Assembly (NCBI RefSeq): GCF_020882245.1 | Contig: NC_083598.1 | Coordinates: 74,653,714-74,717,713, forward strand | Direction of reading: 5' to 3' | Source: Rhopalosiphum padi | Lineage: Eukaryota > Arthropoda > Insecta > Hemiptera > Aphididae | Length of the DNA stretch: 64,000 bases | The notes under the pieces: model-generated | What the model was told of the DNA's origin: nothing | Database searches by the model: none | The model's input: the letters and a program-made list of their open reading frames with translations, nothing else | Made by a program: the position numbers and the translations under genes | Shown here: piece after piece, positions 37,701 to 47,480 of the stretch | How the letters are laid out: every line of letters starts with the position of its first letter | Numbering within the stretch: position 1 is the stretch's first letter

Positions 37701-38838
37701 AATAATTTATAAGTCGTATAATATGTCTACAATAATTAATTAAGATATTAATCACTTAGATATAATTCTAGTTTGGTACCTACCTATTAAAGTTTTCCTT
37801 TCTAATTGACATCATATAAAAATATATACAAATAAATCCATTTATAAAGCCAAAATATTAATTTTCAAATATTAATTAAATTATTTTATTATTTACTTGT
37901 TCAATAATATTAAATTATTTTAATAAAATCTCTACCAACTATACCCATTCATATCATACACATATTAAACTAATTTAAAAAATGTGACTATGATGATAAT
38001 ACTAAGTAAATAGAGTAACTACTGCTACATTCAACTGGGGGGGGTATATAAATTTAAATGTTAAAAAGTACAACATGTATCTAAGTATAAAGTTAAATAG
38101 GTAAAAATAGAAATATGTATTATAAATATAAGTGATAAACAATTTGGAGAAATGTTAAAAATAATGGAATAATTTATGAACTAGACTTTAAAAATTAAGT
38201 TTTATACATAAAAGTAATTAAATTTTACCAATGTTTTGGTAATTAACAAATAACAAATAACATTCAAAACAGACAAGGCAATCGAGTACGTAAATGGTAG
38301 CCTCGGTGGTAACAACCAAAGCATTGAGAAATTATATAGTAGTTATTACTCTGTAAGTAGCCTCAATCATACTGATCAAATCATATACAGAATAAGTTTT
38401 ATGTATTTGTTCTAGTGTCAAAATATCATGTATCTATCTGTAACATAAATTGATGTACTTATTGATAAAAATATTAGCTACCTATATTTGTATTGATATA
38501 AATCATATCGAGTTCACAAGATAAGAAAATTATAATGATACCAAATAGAAGAGTAGCTACGATAGTGAAAAAATATATTCTATCTACTCTGAATAGTAAG
38601 AAAACAAGCATGACAAACAATGTTTGCAGTAATTCGGTCAGCTAAGACTGCCTATTATTAGGTATATTATGTATGGTGAGCATCTGAGTAGGCGTTAACA
38701 GGACCAATTGGAGGATAGACCAGGCTGCAAATACCAATTATCTAGCTAGTATATAAAAATATTACTGTAATTCAGAATAATTATAGCAACACTAGCACTC
38801 ACCTTTGGTTTGTAAAACCATTTCCGGATAGATTCCAT
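19639..38838 (-). CDS. Lst2: Lst2 / ZFYVE28-family FYVE protein, complete 11-exon gene
   Basis: Joined coding exons (5' to 3', minus strand): 38803-38838, 24821-24967, 24485-24616, 23554-23852, 23184-23358, 22757-22890, 21647-22669, 20362-20508, 20152-20306, 19864-20084, 19639-19794. They sum to 2625 nt: 874 residues and TAA. All introns are GT-AG and all phases agree. The family, known from C. elegans lst-2 and human ZFYVE28, is an endosomal negative regulator of EGFR signalling. The N-terminal 310 residues form the conserved family domain (MESIRKWFYKPK, LDSFDG, GSSIMNRE, FSETLQRA, MFRPFR). Residues about 308-650 are a low-complexity Ser/Thr/His-rich linker. Residues 793-855 are a FYVE zinc finger with WVPD, RRRHHCRNCG, RVC and all eight cysteines, which binds PI3P on endosomes. 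An in-frame TAG 21 bases before the ATG (38857-38859) fixes the start. Confidence 0.95.
19864..20084 (-). CDS. Lst2: Lst2 exon 10, FYVE N-terminal half
   Basis: 221 nt ending phase 0 at ...CRNCGK. Contains WVPD, the first C-x2-C (CMSC) and the basic RRRHHCRNCG motif that contacts PI3P. Donor GTATTT is weaker than the others, but the phase and the FYVE continuation in exon 11 confirm it. Confidence 0.95.
20152..20306 (-). CDS. Lst2: Lst2 exon 9
   Basis: 155 nt, SDEDLLHRLFVCISGVADQ to DSQQNS plus one base; acceptor tttttcag, donor GTTTGT. The region LFVCISGVADQLQTNFAGDL is the conserved block just before the FYVE domain in this family. Confidence 0.93.
20362..20508 (-). CDS. Lst2: Lst2 exon 8
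   Basis: 147 nt, INKHETCSSCSSCTTSS to RRQKARAKF plus part of an Arg codon; acceptor cttttag... read as tctttag, donor GTGAGA. The RQKARAKFRSDEDLLHR join with exon 9 is a conserved family segment. Confidence 0.92.
20758..20921. mobile_element. pogo/Tc1-type MITE in Lst2 intron 7
   Basis: 164 bp starting CAGTAAAACCTCG and ending in the reverse complement of CAATAAAACCTTG, flanked by TA on both sides (20756-20757, 20922-20923). The terminal CAGTRAAACCTC word and TA duplication are typical of pogo-like elements. No transposase. Confidence 0.7.
21647..22669 (-). CDS. Lst2: Lst2 exon 7, low-complexity linker
   Basis: 1023 nt, the largest exon, encoding the disordered region: acidic/Ser start (ETSDEDSECLSSS), threonine-rich run, PPTPPSSP, serine stretches and a His/Arg cluster (CCHHHHRRKK). 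Acceptor tttacag, donor GTAAGT. GC-rich compared with its introns; its composition opens long meaningless frames on the opposite strand. Confidence 0.93.
22757..22890 (-). CDS. Lst2: Lst2 exon 6
   Basis: 134 nt from SLLMKIRELLLTL through LERMLCSSDE to the first two bases of a Ser codon; acceptor tgtgtag, donor GTGAGT. Sits in a place where longer frames on the other strand are misleading. Confidence 0.9.
23184..23358 (-). CDS. Lst2: Lst2 exon 5
   Basis: 175 nt completing the Arg codon and running ALVKGLLTQEMVDDYDP to MFRPFR, phase 0 at the end; acceptor cttttag, donor GTGAGT. Confidence 0.95.
23554..23852 (-). CDS. Lst2: Lst2 exon 4
   Basis: 299 nt, from CLSAGSSIMNRE to FSETLQ plus two bases of an Arg codon; acceptor cgtatag, donor GTAAGT. 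Contains MRPLARALTKSLERVR and FELRYVSAMVPVK, typical of the family. Confidence 0.95.
24485..24616 (-). CDS. Lst2: Lst2 exon 3
   Basis: 44 codons, phase 0 at both ends, VLTICIKIMDEL to GQLWFGAE; acceptor tttttag, donor GTAATT. The NLAGQLWFGAE end is strongly conserved in the family. Confidence 0.93.
24688..24770. repeat. Fragment of the TTAGGG..TGCAT MITE family in Lst2 intron 2
   Basis: ttagggccagaattttgatg followed by aaatgcatttt and acattgctttctaag matches 34710-34790 in order. Only one end is present. It sits in the intron between exons 2 and 3. Confidence 0.5.
24821..24967 (-). CDS. Lst2: Lst2 exon 2
   Basis: 49 codons, phase 0 at both ends, from KGDRSLLAQFF to QCQDK; acceptor ttttcag, donor GTGAGT. 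Contains AELDSFDG, a conserved family motif. Confidence 0.95.
25358..25864. mobile_element. MITE with TTAGGGCTAGGG ends and 11-bp flanking duplication
   Basis: Left end TTAGGGCTAGGGACTTC, right end GAAGTCCCTAGCCTT, flanked on both sides by AGTTATAATAA (25347-25357 and 25865-25875). The interior is rich in TGCATATTT like the 16237-16902 element, and the first bases are shared, so the two seem related. An 11-bp duplication is unusual; a 9-bp duplication plus chance matches is possible. Confidence 0.65.
26128..26668. mobile_element. hAT-type MITE with perfect 8-bp target duplication
   Basis: 541 bp, starting CAGGGGTGGCGC and ending GGCGCCGCCACTG, flanked exactly by CATGCGAG (26120-26127 and 26669-26676). 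The short inverted ends and 8-bp duplication are hAT-like. The interior is AT-rich with no transposase frame. Confidence 0.88.
27005..27475. promoter_or_regulatory. CpG-rich patch inside Lst2 intron 1
   Basis: Short runs such as gcgacgcgcgacgggcgcc (27022-27040) and tcgttgtcgtttccgtacac (27445-27464) stand out against the AT-rich intron. The patch resembles in composition the promoter region at 38.9-39.6 kb. An alternative promoter or first exon is possible, but no coding start joined to exon 2 was found. Confidence 0.25.
32270..33210. repeat. Dispersed repeat copy carrying GATTCTGAACGGAG
   Basis: gggtcactgt ... gtacacgaaacac is followed by GATTCTGAACGGAG at 32350, matching the reverse of 7020-7115 and 49640-49730. 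The later part (33030-33220) matches 40550-40720 closely. Boundaries and internal mosaic structure are uncertain. Confidence 0.5.
32458..32485. repeat. (TTA)n/(TAA)n perfect palindrome
   Basis: A trinucleotide run of TTA turns into TAA at 32471/32472, giving perfect 14-bp arms without a loop. Confidence 0.7.
33220..33665. mobile_element. hAT-type element with 8-bp duplication and an empty site in the window
   Basis: 446 bp starting CAGGGCCATATTTATA and ending TAAATTAGGCCCTG, flanked by ACAACAAC on both sides (33212-33219, 33666-33673). The related repeat at 40177-40966 has the same flanks joined with a single ACAACAAC (40715-40722), so the pre-insertion state is visible. No transposase is seen. 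Confidence 0.92.
33666..33830. repeat. Right part of the repeat split by the hAT element
   Basis: Continues the homology to 40715-40865 (cgatatattttctaacccta, then aaattctgagatttg and gcataacataaaagcata), interrupted only by 33220-33665. Confidence 0.75.
34710..34800. repeat. Fragment of the TTAGGG..TGCAT MITE family
   Basis: tagggaacggatttaaatgt, gaaatgcatttt and acattgctttcc match 24688-24770 and the ends of 16237-16902. One end only. Confidence 0.45.
38803..38838 (-). CDS. Lst2: Lst2 exon 1
   Basis: Encodes MESIRKWFYKPK, the family's conserved start, then the donor GTGAGT. Phase 0 at its end. It is separated from exon 2 by a 13,835-bp intron. Confidence 0.92.
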
Positions 38839-38849
38839 TTCCCAGACTG

Positions 38850-39640
38850 TTGAAGACTAGCTGAGGGGTCAACTTGTCATCTGACCCTGTCAAATAGCCG
38901 CTGGCGACGAACCATTGGCCGACGACATTTCGATCGTGTATCGCGTGCGAAGCATGGACGAACGACGACGGCGGAAATAGCGACCTGACGAGGTTTTGGA
39001 ATCACGAACTCCGTTCCAACACCGCGCGAACACGGAAACACAGTCTGCCCACTACAACACGGAGACGACAACAATGAGTCGGACGTCGTGGACTACAATG
39101 ATTTATTTAACATTATTACAGATGCACAGCGTTGTTGTCAACCGTTGACCACGAAAAACGCAATTGTTGTTGATGTATCTCCGTCACACCGAGTGTCTTG
39201 AGCGAAAACGATGTAAAACAATCACAATCACAATAGCAATTCAACTGTACACGACGTGAACGAGCGCGCGGGCCGTGGAGCTACTGAAGTCGCGCGACAC
39301 ACGGTTGCACGACGAGTGACGACCGCGGTCGTCGTCGTCGTCGGGCGGCGGCGGCGGCGATCAGACTTTTACTTTTGAGAGGGTACGGGCGGGGAGAGGA
39401 AAACGCCGCCCCGAAAAAAGCACGGTCTCGCGGTCACGTCGTCTGTTGTAGTACCTATCCGTATCGTATAGTTAAACGCTGGTAGTGTGACAGTGATGTA
39501 CGGTTAGCAGCGGCGATACCGAACGTGACGACGTTATCAACGCCACGAGATTTTCGTTTCTCGCGTTGGCACCACCCGTCGTCGAGATCCGCCGCCAGAT
39601 GTCGCGAGCTCCGGACGATCCGTTCGCACGGATTACTACA
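38850..39640 (-). promoter_or_regulatory. GC/CpG-rich promoter and 5' UTR region of Lst2
   Basis: The most GC- and CpG-rich stretch of the window, immediately upstream of the Lst2 start codon; includes cgcggtcgtcgtcgtcgtcg and ggcggcggcggcg (39321-39359). No TATA box stands out. It probably holds the start site and non-coding leader. A frame at 38877-39074 is a compositional artefact. Confidence 0.6.
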
Positions 39641-40167
39641 AATCTAACAATATATAGGTAGTATAGGTACCTACTAGGTAGGCACTAGATCTCTCTAAAA
39701 AAAAAAAACTATATTATTATATTTTATAATATTGAAGTTATTGCATTAATTTTATAAATATGAAAATGTTATTCGTAATTCAAAAGACTTCTTTTAACGC
39801 TTGTTTTATTTTATAATAGTTGAGACGTTATTGAAATCTATAGTAATATTACCTATCTAGGTACCTATGAGGATAAGACATACAAAATATATATACCTCT
39901 ATACTCATGATGAAGATATTTAAATTTTATGCTTTCGTGAATTTTTGCTTGTTAAGGTGTTAATTTTTTTAATGTAGAAAGTAGAAGTAGTTTTTACATT
40001 TTCTTAATGTATTTACATATTAACTATGATACTTATGTAGTAGCATTATAGTACCTACCTATACCCGCTAAAGTAACTAAAAAATATAGTAATAATGATA
40101 AATATACCATCACCTTTAATTTTAACAGCTATAATTGTATAGCAATTATTTCTTTGTGTACGTATAA
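39641..40167. other. Intergenic DNA upstream of Lst2
   Basis: AT-rich with taggtacctactaggtagg-type words at 39655-39690. No gene seen. Confidence 0.4.
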
Positions 40168-40176
40168 TATAATAGG

Positions 40177-40966
40177 GGGTATGGCCGTTTTCGACCAAAA
40201 ACGTACCCTTCTCGACAGATTCATTTTTTGACCAAATTTAAAAAGACCAATTCCCTTTTCGTACAAAACAAACATTTATATAATATATGTAAAACAATAA
40301 GGTAATATTGGTATATCATTTTTTATAAGTTGCATTAAATGTCGACAATTATTTAAAATACAAGAATACCCTATTAACATTATCTTTATGTTAATATGTC
40401 ACAAACCTACTCATATGGTTTAAAATAATTAAATTGATTGATAATTATTACAAAAAACTTATATTTTTAATCATTTTAAAAATTATATATCAATATTATT
40501 TTGTTTGTAATTTTTGTTTTAGCCGAATATATAAATAAGTACAGATAATTTTTATTTTTGGACTCTCTAAAGTACAAACTAAATCCAATTTGCTATTTAA
40601 AACCACCCCCGACGTTGAAAATCAAAGCATATTTTATCGACTACCCTTAAGAATTTAAAATTATAAATAACATAATGTTTAGCCAAAAGTAATTTCAGCC
40701 CATAATCACAAGTCACAACAACGATATATTTTCTAACCCTAAAATCAGACTTACGATATTCACTTTATAAAATGTATAATGTATAGTTAAGGCAAGATAG
40801 AATAATATTTTAAATTCTGAGATTTGATACAGTGCATAACATAAAAGCATACATTTTTTAAATAAAACTAGAATAAAATAAGAGAATCGGTCTTTTTTAA
40901 ATTTGGTCGAAAAATAAATCGGCTGAAAAGGGAAGGGTACGTTTTTGGTCGAAAACGGTCTCGCCT
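40177..40966. mobile_element. Mutator-like MITE: long inverted repeats and 9-bp duplication
   Basis: The outer 80-90 bp at each end are inverted copies, sharing CCGTTTTCGACCAAAAACGT and GACCAAATTTAAAAA. Both sides are flanked by TATAATAGG (40168-40176 and 40967-40975). Long inverted repeats with a 9-bp duplication are typical of Mutator-like elements. The interior 40520-40870 is shared with 33000-33830, and no transposase is present. Confidence 0.75.
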
Positions 40967-41100
40967 TATAATAGGTACCCAAGTGTATTAAAAAAAAAAT
41001 TATACCCTCCGCTAAATTTGTTTTCAATTATAATATACGATCTTGGTTGTGGGTTTTATATACACTTCAAAATATATACCTACCTAATAATATGGATAAT

Positions 41101-41103
<3 letters not shown>

Positions 41104-41131
<28 letters not shown>
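41104..41131. repeat. (TAA)n microsatellite
   Basis: Uninterrupted trinucleotide run of about nine units; a similar run is at 55738-55763. Confidence 0.85.
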
Positions 41132-44100
41132 TGTATATATATATTATATTGACTATAAAAGCTATTTCGTTAAAATATGAGTAAATAATGTGCTTTGTTT
41201 ACTATTACTTTGCAATAACTATTATTAATATTAATATTATTTATTATTCATATTCAAATAATAAAACGTATATAATGATTAATAAGTAATATAACTAATA
41301 TAAAGTATAGGTAGATAAAATTTATTGAAAATGTATGCATTGATACACTGAGAACTATCCATAAAATATTTTCTATAATATAATACTATGTGTATATTGT
41401 ATGTTGTACCTATATTGCATTGTTGTTTATCCCATTTGAAAAAATGTATACAGAATAAAATCGTACATTTTAATTTCTTTGGTTATATTCTTTTTGGTCC
41501 ATCCGGTTTGACTATACATGCACCTGTTGGTACGTAATATTATACAATAGAAACGCATTTAAATGCGAATTGACTTCCGCGTGCGGGCAGCTGCAAATAA
41601 TAATAATAATATATATTATATTATAAATCGGATTGAAAATGGCCAGCACTGGCAATGAATGATGATTACTATATTACTGTCATCAAAACATCGTAGGTAT
41701 ATTCATACCTGCCGGCTGCAGCAATATAAGACATTTATATATGTATAGGTACATAATATCCTACAGGTGCATATGTGTATGTATAATATAATAACTCCAG
41801 TAACAATTTATTTTTATTATTATTTTTTTTTTCATTAAAAGAATATAATTTACAATATGTAACATATTAGATTGTACAATAAGCGAATTTGCAGACTTTT
41901 TTTTGCAATGACGATTATTGTTATACCGTAACTATACATAATATACATAGTCTGTAGTAATAATATATATAGGTATACCTATAAATGTAATATTATTATA
42001 TATTTATAACTTTATAAGTAATATACCTATACATTTATCATATATGCGAGTAATGTGTATATATATATACTTGTATATGGACGACAGACATATATACATA
42101 TAATATGCATAACACGTCATATTGTACAAATTTGTCATAAGCTCACAGAGATATATATTAATAAGCTCACAATTTGTATTGACTGCTGCATATCAGGCGC
42201 ACATAATATTATATATTGTTAATAACGCCGTATACAAACTGCAGTATTTCGAAGGACTTTTATAACTTTCAGCAATCTCGTAGTCTCACCTTTATATCAA
42301 TCCCCTTCTACACACGCGGAAATTATACTTATTACTCATAACAAAACATTATATAATAATGTATGTTCATTATATTGTAATACACGCATGTTATATAGCA
42401 ATCAGTCATAAAGAATGTCCCATTTCTCGTGCAGTTGTTCGATACATAACATTTCATTTTTCTAATTAGTATAATTTTAATTTAAAAATCATAATAGATA
42501 AAAGTACCACTCATTTAATATAGTTAAGTGTTTTTTTTTTTAATAATTTAATACATAATATGATGAAATGAAAGGGTGACGCAGACACCCCATGTCTCTG
42601 TGTAAAATATCTATTTATGCATACATTAATATTTATGTTTTGTAAATCAGTATATAATATAAAATAATTTAATAACTTATAATAGGTAATTTTCTCTTTA
42701 CTCAAAAACGATTTAAATTATTATTGATTGCATAGGATATGTGATGACTTATTATAATTTTAATAACATTATTGGTATACATTTATATAAATAAGAACCA
42801 CATACGCAAAATAGAAGACCAAAAATATAATATAAATATATAATACATGCTATAGCTACATTTAATTATATTAAAAATGTATTATAAATTTATAAAACAA
42901 TAAAATGTATAATATTATATTATATACATTATACATACAGTTATGTGGTTATGCTTATATGCCTAACACAGTAATACCTAACTCAAGATACTATAGATAT
43001 ATTTATGGAATAGTAACTACTATATAATATTTAGTAGTGGACATAATAATATTATAATACATTCAATACTATAAAAATGGACATTGATGTATATTCTATG
43101 TCTGCAAAGGGAAAATAATACCTTTGAGGTGATTAATTAATAATTTAATACTATAGTATAAAATATATGTAATATAATATGTAAATGTAATATAGATGTA
43201 TACCGTAATGCTACTGATTAACCTAACAGATGATTTCAAAATTATTCTCGCGATGAGTGTTCTGCAAAATAGCAGCATAGGCATATTATATAATATATAT
43301 ATTTATGCTGATTCAGTTAACATATTTACAACTTACCCCCTTACAATGTTACCCTTTAATAATAGATTTATTCAAATTCTGATAATATATTGGACATTTT
43401 AAGTTTACTTAATTTTAAAATACTTAATTTAAATGTAATTTGAAATACACCATTTATTGTTATACTTATATTATGGCTATATCTATGGTAAACGATTGCC
43501 CATCTCGATTGAATTAGTTTACAACGCTAGGTACACCGACCACGATTTGCGCGTGGACTGAGGTAAGTACATTATAATCGAGATACACCTACAATATAGA
43601 TTATAGAACCCAGAGTCGTTTCGTATTAAATAAATGTGTTTTTTTTATGACAAAATCCAGAAATACAGCTAGTTTGCTAGTTAAACATAAAATCAATATA
43701 ACATATACGTATAATATTTAATCAAGTATATTAAGTATACTCGGATATTTAAAAAAATAATAAAATATATTTTTATTATTGGTTATATTTTTCAAATTAT
43801 CAAATAAATTTTACATCTATTATATATTATTATATTAATGTATATACAAATACGATCACAGTAGGTACATAAAGTTTGATAGCTCAGAAACTATGAATAA
43901 TATACTCGTTAAAATAACGGCTTATTATTTATTAAATATCAATAAAAGATAATGTTAATAATATTTTCAAAAAGTAATCTGTCGAAGTATTTACGGAAAA
44001 AAATGGTGATTATAAAAAATAAGTTAGTATATATATATAGCCACAAGAGACAAGACACTCCTTCTATAGTCTTTATAATATATTAATATAAAATTAGAAT

Positions 44101-44333
44101 TTACAGAAATGCGCATATAATATTTAAGGGGAAAATGAACTTGATTGGTATATCACGCAGTATATATTATGGACCACACAAATTTGAAATGTTGCTAGTT
44201 ATTTACTTGCTTAGTTATGAATTTATAATAATAGCTTTAATAAGCTTATAAATTAAAACCTTTTGCAATTTCGCATTGTAGTATTTGTAGCACATCATTA
44301 TTTAACTCGTATATTATAATATACTAGGTATCT

Positions 44334-44515
44334 TCAGTGGCGACCCTAGAATTTTTTTTTTTTTTTAACGGGGGGGGGGAGAGCCAATACTGCATTTTTT
44401 TTAGATTATTCTATTTATACCATTTTGTAAACACAACATTTAGGATTTCATTTTAGGCCTTACATACATAATATAGGTAACTGGCATGCCCCCCCCCCCT
44501 TGAATTCGCCACAAA
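44334..44515. mobile_element. Degenerate hAT-type MITE with G-run
   Basis: Starts CAGTGGCGACCCTAGAATTT, then a T run and about ten G; ends with a C run and GAATTCGCCAC. The right end has lost its terminal CTG equivalent and no duplication is visible. Resembles 17042-17219 and 58204-58472 in ends and G/C runs. Confidence 0.6.
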
Positions 44516-47284
44516 GAAATAAGATATTAATTCTAAATTGAATCTCTAATTCAAAAAGAAAACCTTTACATGGCTTATATGGCATTACTATTATTTCGTG
44601 TCTAAAATTTATATCTACCTAAAATAATCTATTATAATATTATGTATCTATGATAATTTTATATAGTGATTACCGATTTGTGATCAGCACATTTTCGCCG
44701 TATTTGCGTTATCGTAATGATTAATATACAGAGGATAATATTCAGTTTGCGTAGGTATATATATTATGGCATACATATACCTATAAATAAATTATAATAT
44801 AATATATTGATATTGATCATATATGCCCGTTGATTAAATATAATCTAATCCTTAAAAAATAAATCCGATATATATCTACATGCACAAGGTCGCATATACA
44901 GCGTAGTATTACGTGATGAATATAATACTACAAATGCGTATAATTCATAGGCATATGGTCCTGTGCTATGCTAACCAGTATAATATACTCTTGTATTATT
45001 ATTCGAAATACAGAGATTATTATGTTAATTCATGCTTAGAGGTAGGTATATATATATATTGTATTATATTATTATACATTAAACAAATACTGCTGTGCAA
45101 CACGCACTCACACTCTCTTTGATATACGTGACTAGCAGCACGCTCTACATAACCATTTATAAGCAAAAATAACAGCTATATACTGACCAAAGACCATAAT
45201 ATATAATATATTATATACTATATAAATAATATGTATACATTTGATATTTGTATATTGTATAAATATATATGTTGCTACCATTTCTCAAATATATATATAT
45301 ATATGTATAAATAATAATTACACGTGAAAGTCCGCTAATCTCACGGTACGTCTTCTCACCTACTTAAAATATACGTACATTCATCTATGTATATTATATA
45401 TTATATCATATTATGTTTGTACCCGCTGCACAATATATCGATATTTGAATACGCATATTATAAATTGTAATAATATTATATTATACTTGCAGATGACCAA
45501 TTCCCATAAAAATGCGCTGTCCTGTGGTAAATACTACCATAATATAATAATATAATGAATAAATAATTGTAACAATAGCGTAGATTAGGTTTTTGGATTC
45601 CCTAAAATGTACAATGTACATTGTCTATAATAAAAGCGTTTTTTTTGTACCTAACAAAAAAATAAAAATAGGAAAACGGGAACAAGGCTTATGTAACCGG
45701 GCGATAGATTATATTATTATTATGGAATATAATAATTGAAAATGTTTTTTATACCCACTTATACTGTAAAATATACAGACCATATAACATTATTATATTG
45801 GCTATTGGTTAATGTATCGCCGAAAATATTCGGCATCATGAAAATTGTAAGAAGTACGTTAAATTAGCACAAATGTGTACAAATAATAGAATACCAATCG
45901 TTGGCATAATTTACTTTAAGATTTTCGAAAATGGTTGTGTTAATGTAACGTATACCGAATTGCAAGTTATATGTACACAATTAGTTTTCTGTCCATTACC
46001 ATGTGGTTGCTGACAAAAATCACATTAAACAGCAGCGAAATATTGTAGATAAATTGTTGACAGATGTACATTTTTGTTACAATCTAAAAAAATAAAAAAT
46101 ATGTTTTATACGACAATAAAATATGATATATTTATTAACTATTTTTTTTATTATTATTACAACACAAAAAATCATTTATATTATTGTAAGCATGTACCTA
46201 TCCATATTATAATATGTTAATTGTTTAAGTTTTGACCCTATGTAAATAGCCGTAATAATTAAAAAAATTAAATATAGACAGTTGTCTATGGCCGAAACAT
46301 AGTTTTCATGATCAATAAAATGTAATAATATAATAAATACTAAAATGCCTATAGTTAACATATTTTTGTGTATTATTTTTTGTTACGTGTCACGTGTGTA
46401 TATATATCAATATCGTGACCTATATTGTATAATATTATAATAAATAATATATATATAGTATATACGTATATACGATATATACCTATTACCTATAGACGAA
46501 AATTTATTATGCAATGAATTGTTGCATTAAAACGATAAAATATTATCTTATAATACAAGTAGGTACATTATACATACAAATAGGACATAGGTATAATGCA
46601 TTTCAAAATCAATCACATCAAACCTTAGTATAAAATGAATCAGATATACTTAAATATTAATTTTTTCAACTATTGGACCACTATTTTAAAATTAATAGTA
46701 GATATAATAATGATTTCATAGAAAAATGTTTGATTTAGAGCAGCTATTTTTCAAAATAATAAGTGTTCGATGTGTTCACTGTTAAAAATATAATATTGCA
46801 TAATGCGTAAATAATAAAATTTATATTTTAACCTAACAGTTTTTTTTCTAATAAAAAAAAAGTTGAGTGTTATAATATTCAAACCACGATCCACGAATTA
46901 TAACAAATACTATATTTTTTGCATAAAAGTTATATCGCAACCTTCAAACATTATTAGCAATAATTTAATGTAATTTATGAAAAACTTTTATTGGAATTTG
47001 GAAAATTAATATCATTCAATAGTATTCAGGTTTAGTGTTGGGATTTGGGCAAGTTACTTTTTTTTTTGTAATTAAATTACATTAAAAACTGCAATTAAAT
47101 TATTCTTAAGTTATCTTTTAATATTTTGTCATATTACTTTTGATTTAAAAAAGCACTTTTATTACAATATTAAAGTTACTTTTTATTTTTAATCAAAAGG
47201 GCAATTAACAATATAAAATTATATAAATTATTTATTTAAAAACCAAAGTATATAATAATATTTTTTGAAATTTTATTCTCTATT

Positions 47285-47324
47285 TTTGGTTCTGAACAAA
47301 GCGATAGTTGTATTAATTTTACAA

Positions 47325-47355
<31 letters not shown>

Positions 47356-47480
47356 ATGAATCAACACTCTTTAGAGCAAAATAATGCAACGATTTTTAAC
47401 TTTGGTTTCTGGATTTCTGGTAGAAAATTGGATGTAGATTTAAGGGTCAAAAGTAAAAAAAATATTCAGTACTTTTATTG
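47285..47480. repeat. Diverged copy of the GATTCTGAACGGAG family with TG microsatellite
   Basis: GGTTCTGAACAAAG, then tgtattaattttacaatg, a TG run, and gcaacgatttttaac..gggtcaaaagtaaaaaa follow the same order as 6179-6345. The TG run sits where the other copy has tgtgtg followed by T. Confidence 0.6.
47329..47356. repeat. (TG)n microsatellite
   Basis: About 14 TG units within the diverged repeat at 47285-47480. Confidence 0.9.

Larger units (their letters stand above)
24968..38802 (-). other. Lst2 intron 1 (13.8 kb)
   Basis: Bounded by the exon 1 donor (GTGAGT) and the exon 2 acceptor (ttttcag). No host gene is seen inside on either strand. It holds several bounded MITEs and dispersed repeats (separate entries) and one CpG-rich patch at about 27010-27475. 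A large first intron with repeats is usual for regulatory genes in insects. Confidence 0.8.

Noticed and set aside
38877..39074. 65-codon minus-strand frame upstream of Lst2
   Set aside because: Lies in the GC-rich leader/promoter; separated from the Lst2 ATG by an in-frame stop in the Lst2 frame and without family features.
40713..41027. 104-codon minus-strand frame
   Set aside because: It runs across the right inverted repeat of the 40177-40966 element and its border, so it is not a conserved gene.
43540..43575. GACTGAG followed by GTAAGT on the plus strand, looks like an exon end
   Set aside because: A single donor-like word; no coding frame, acceptor or promoter nearby to support an exon.
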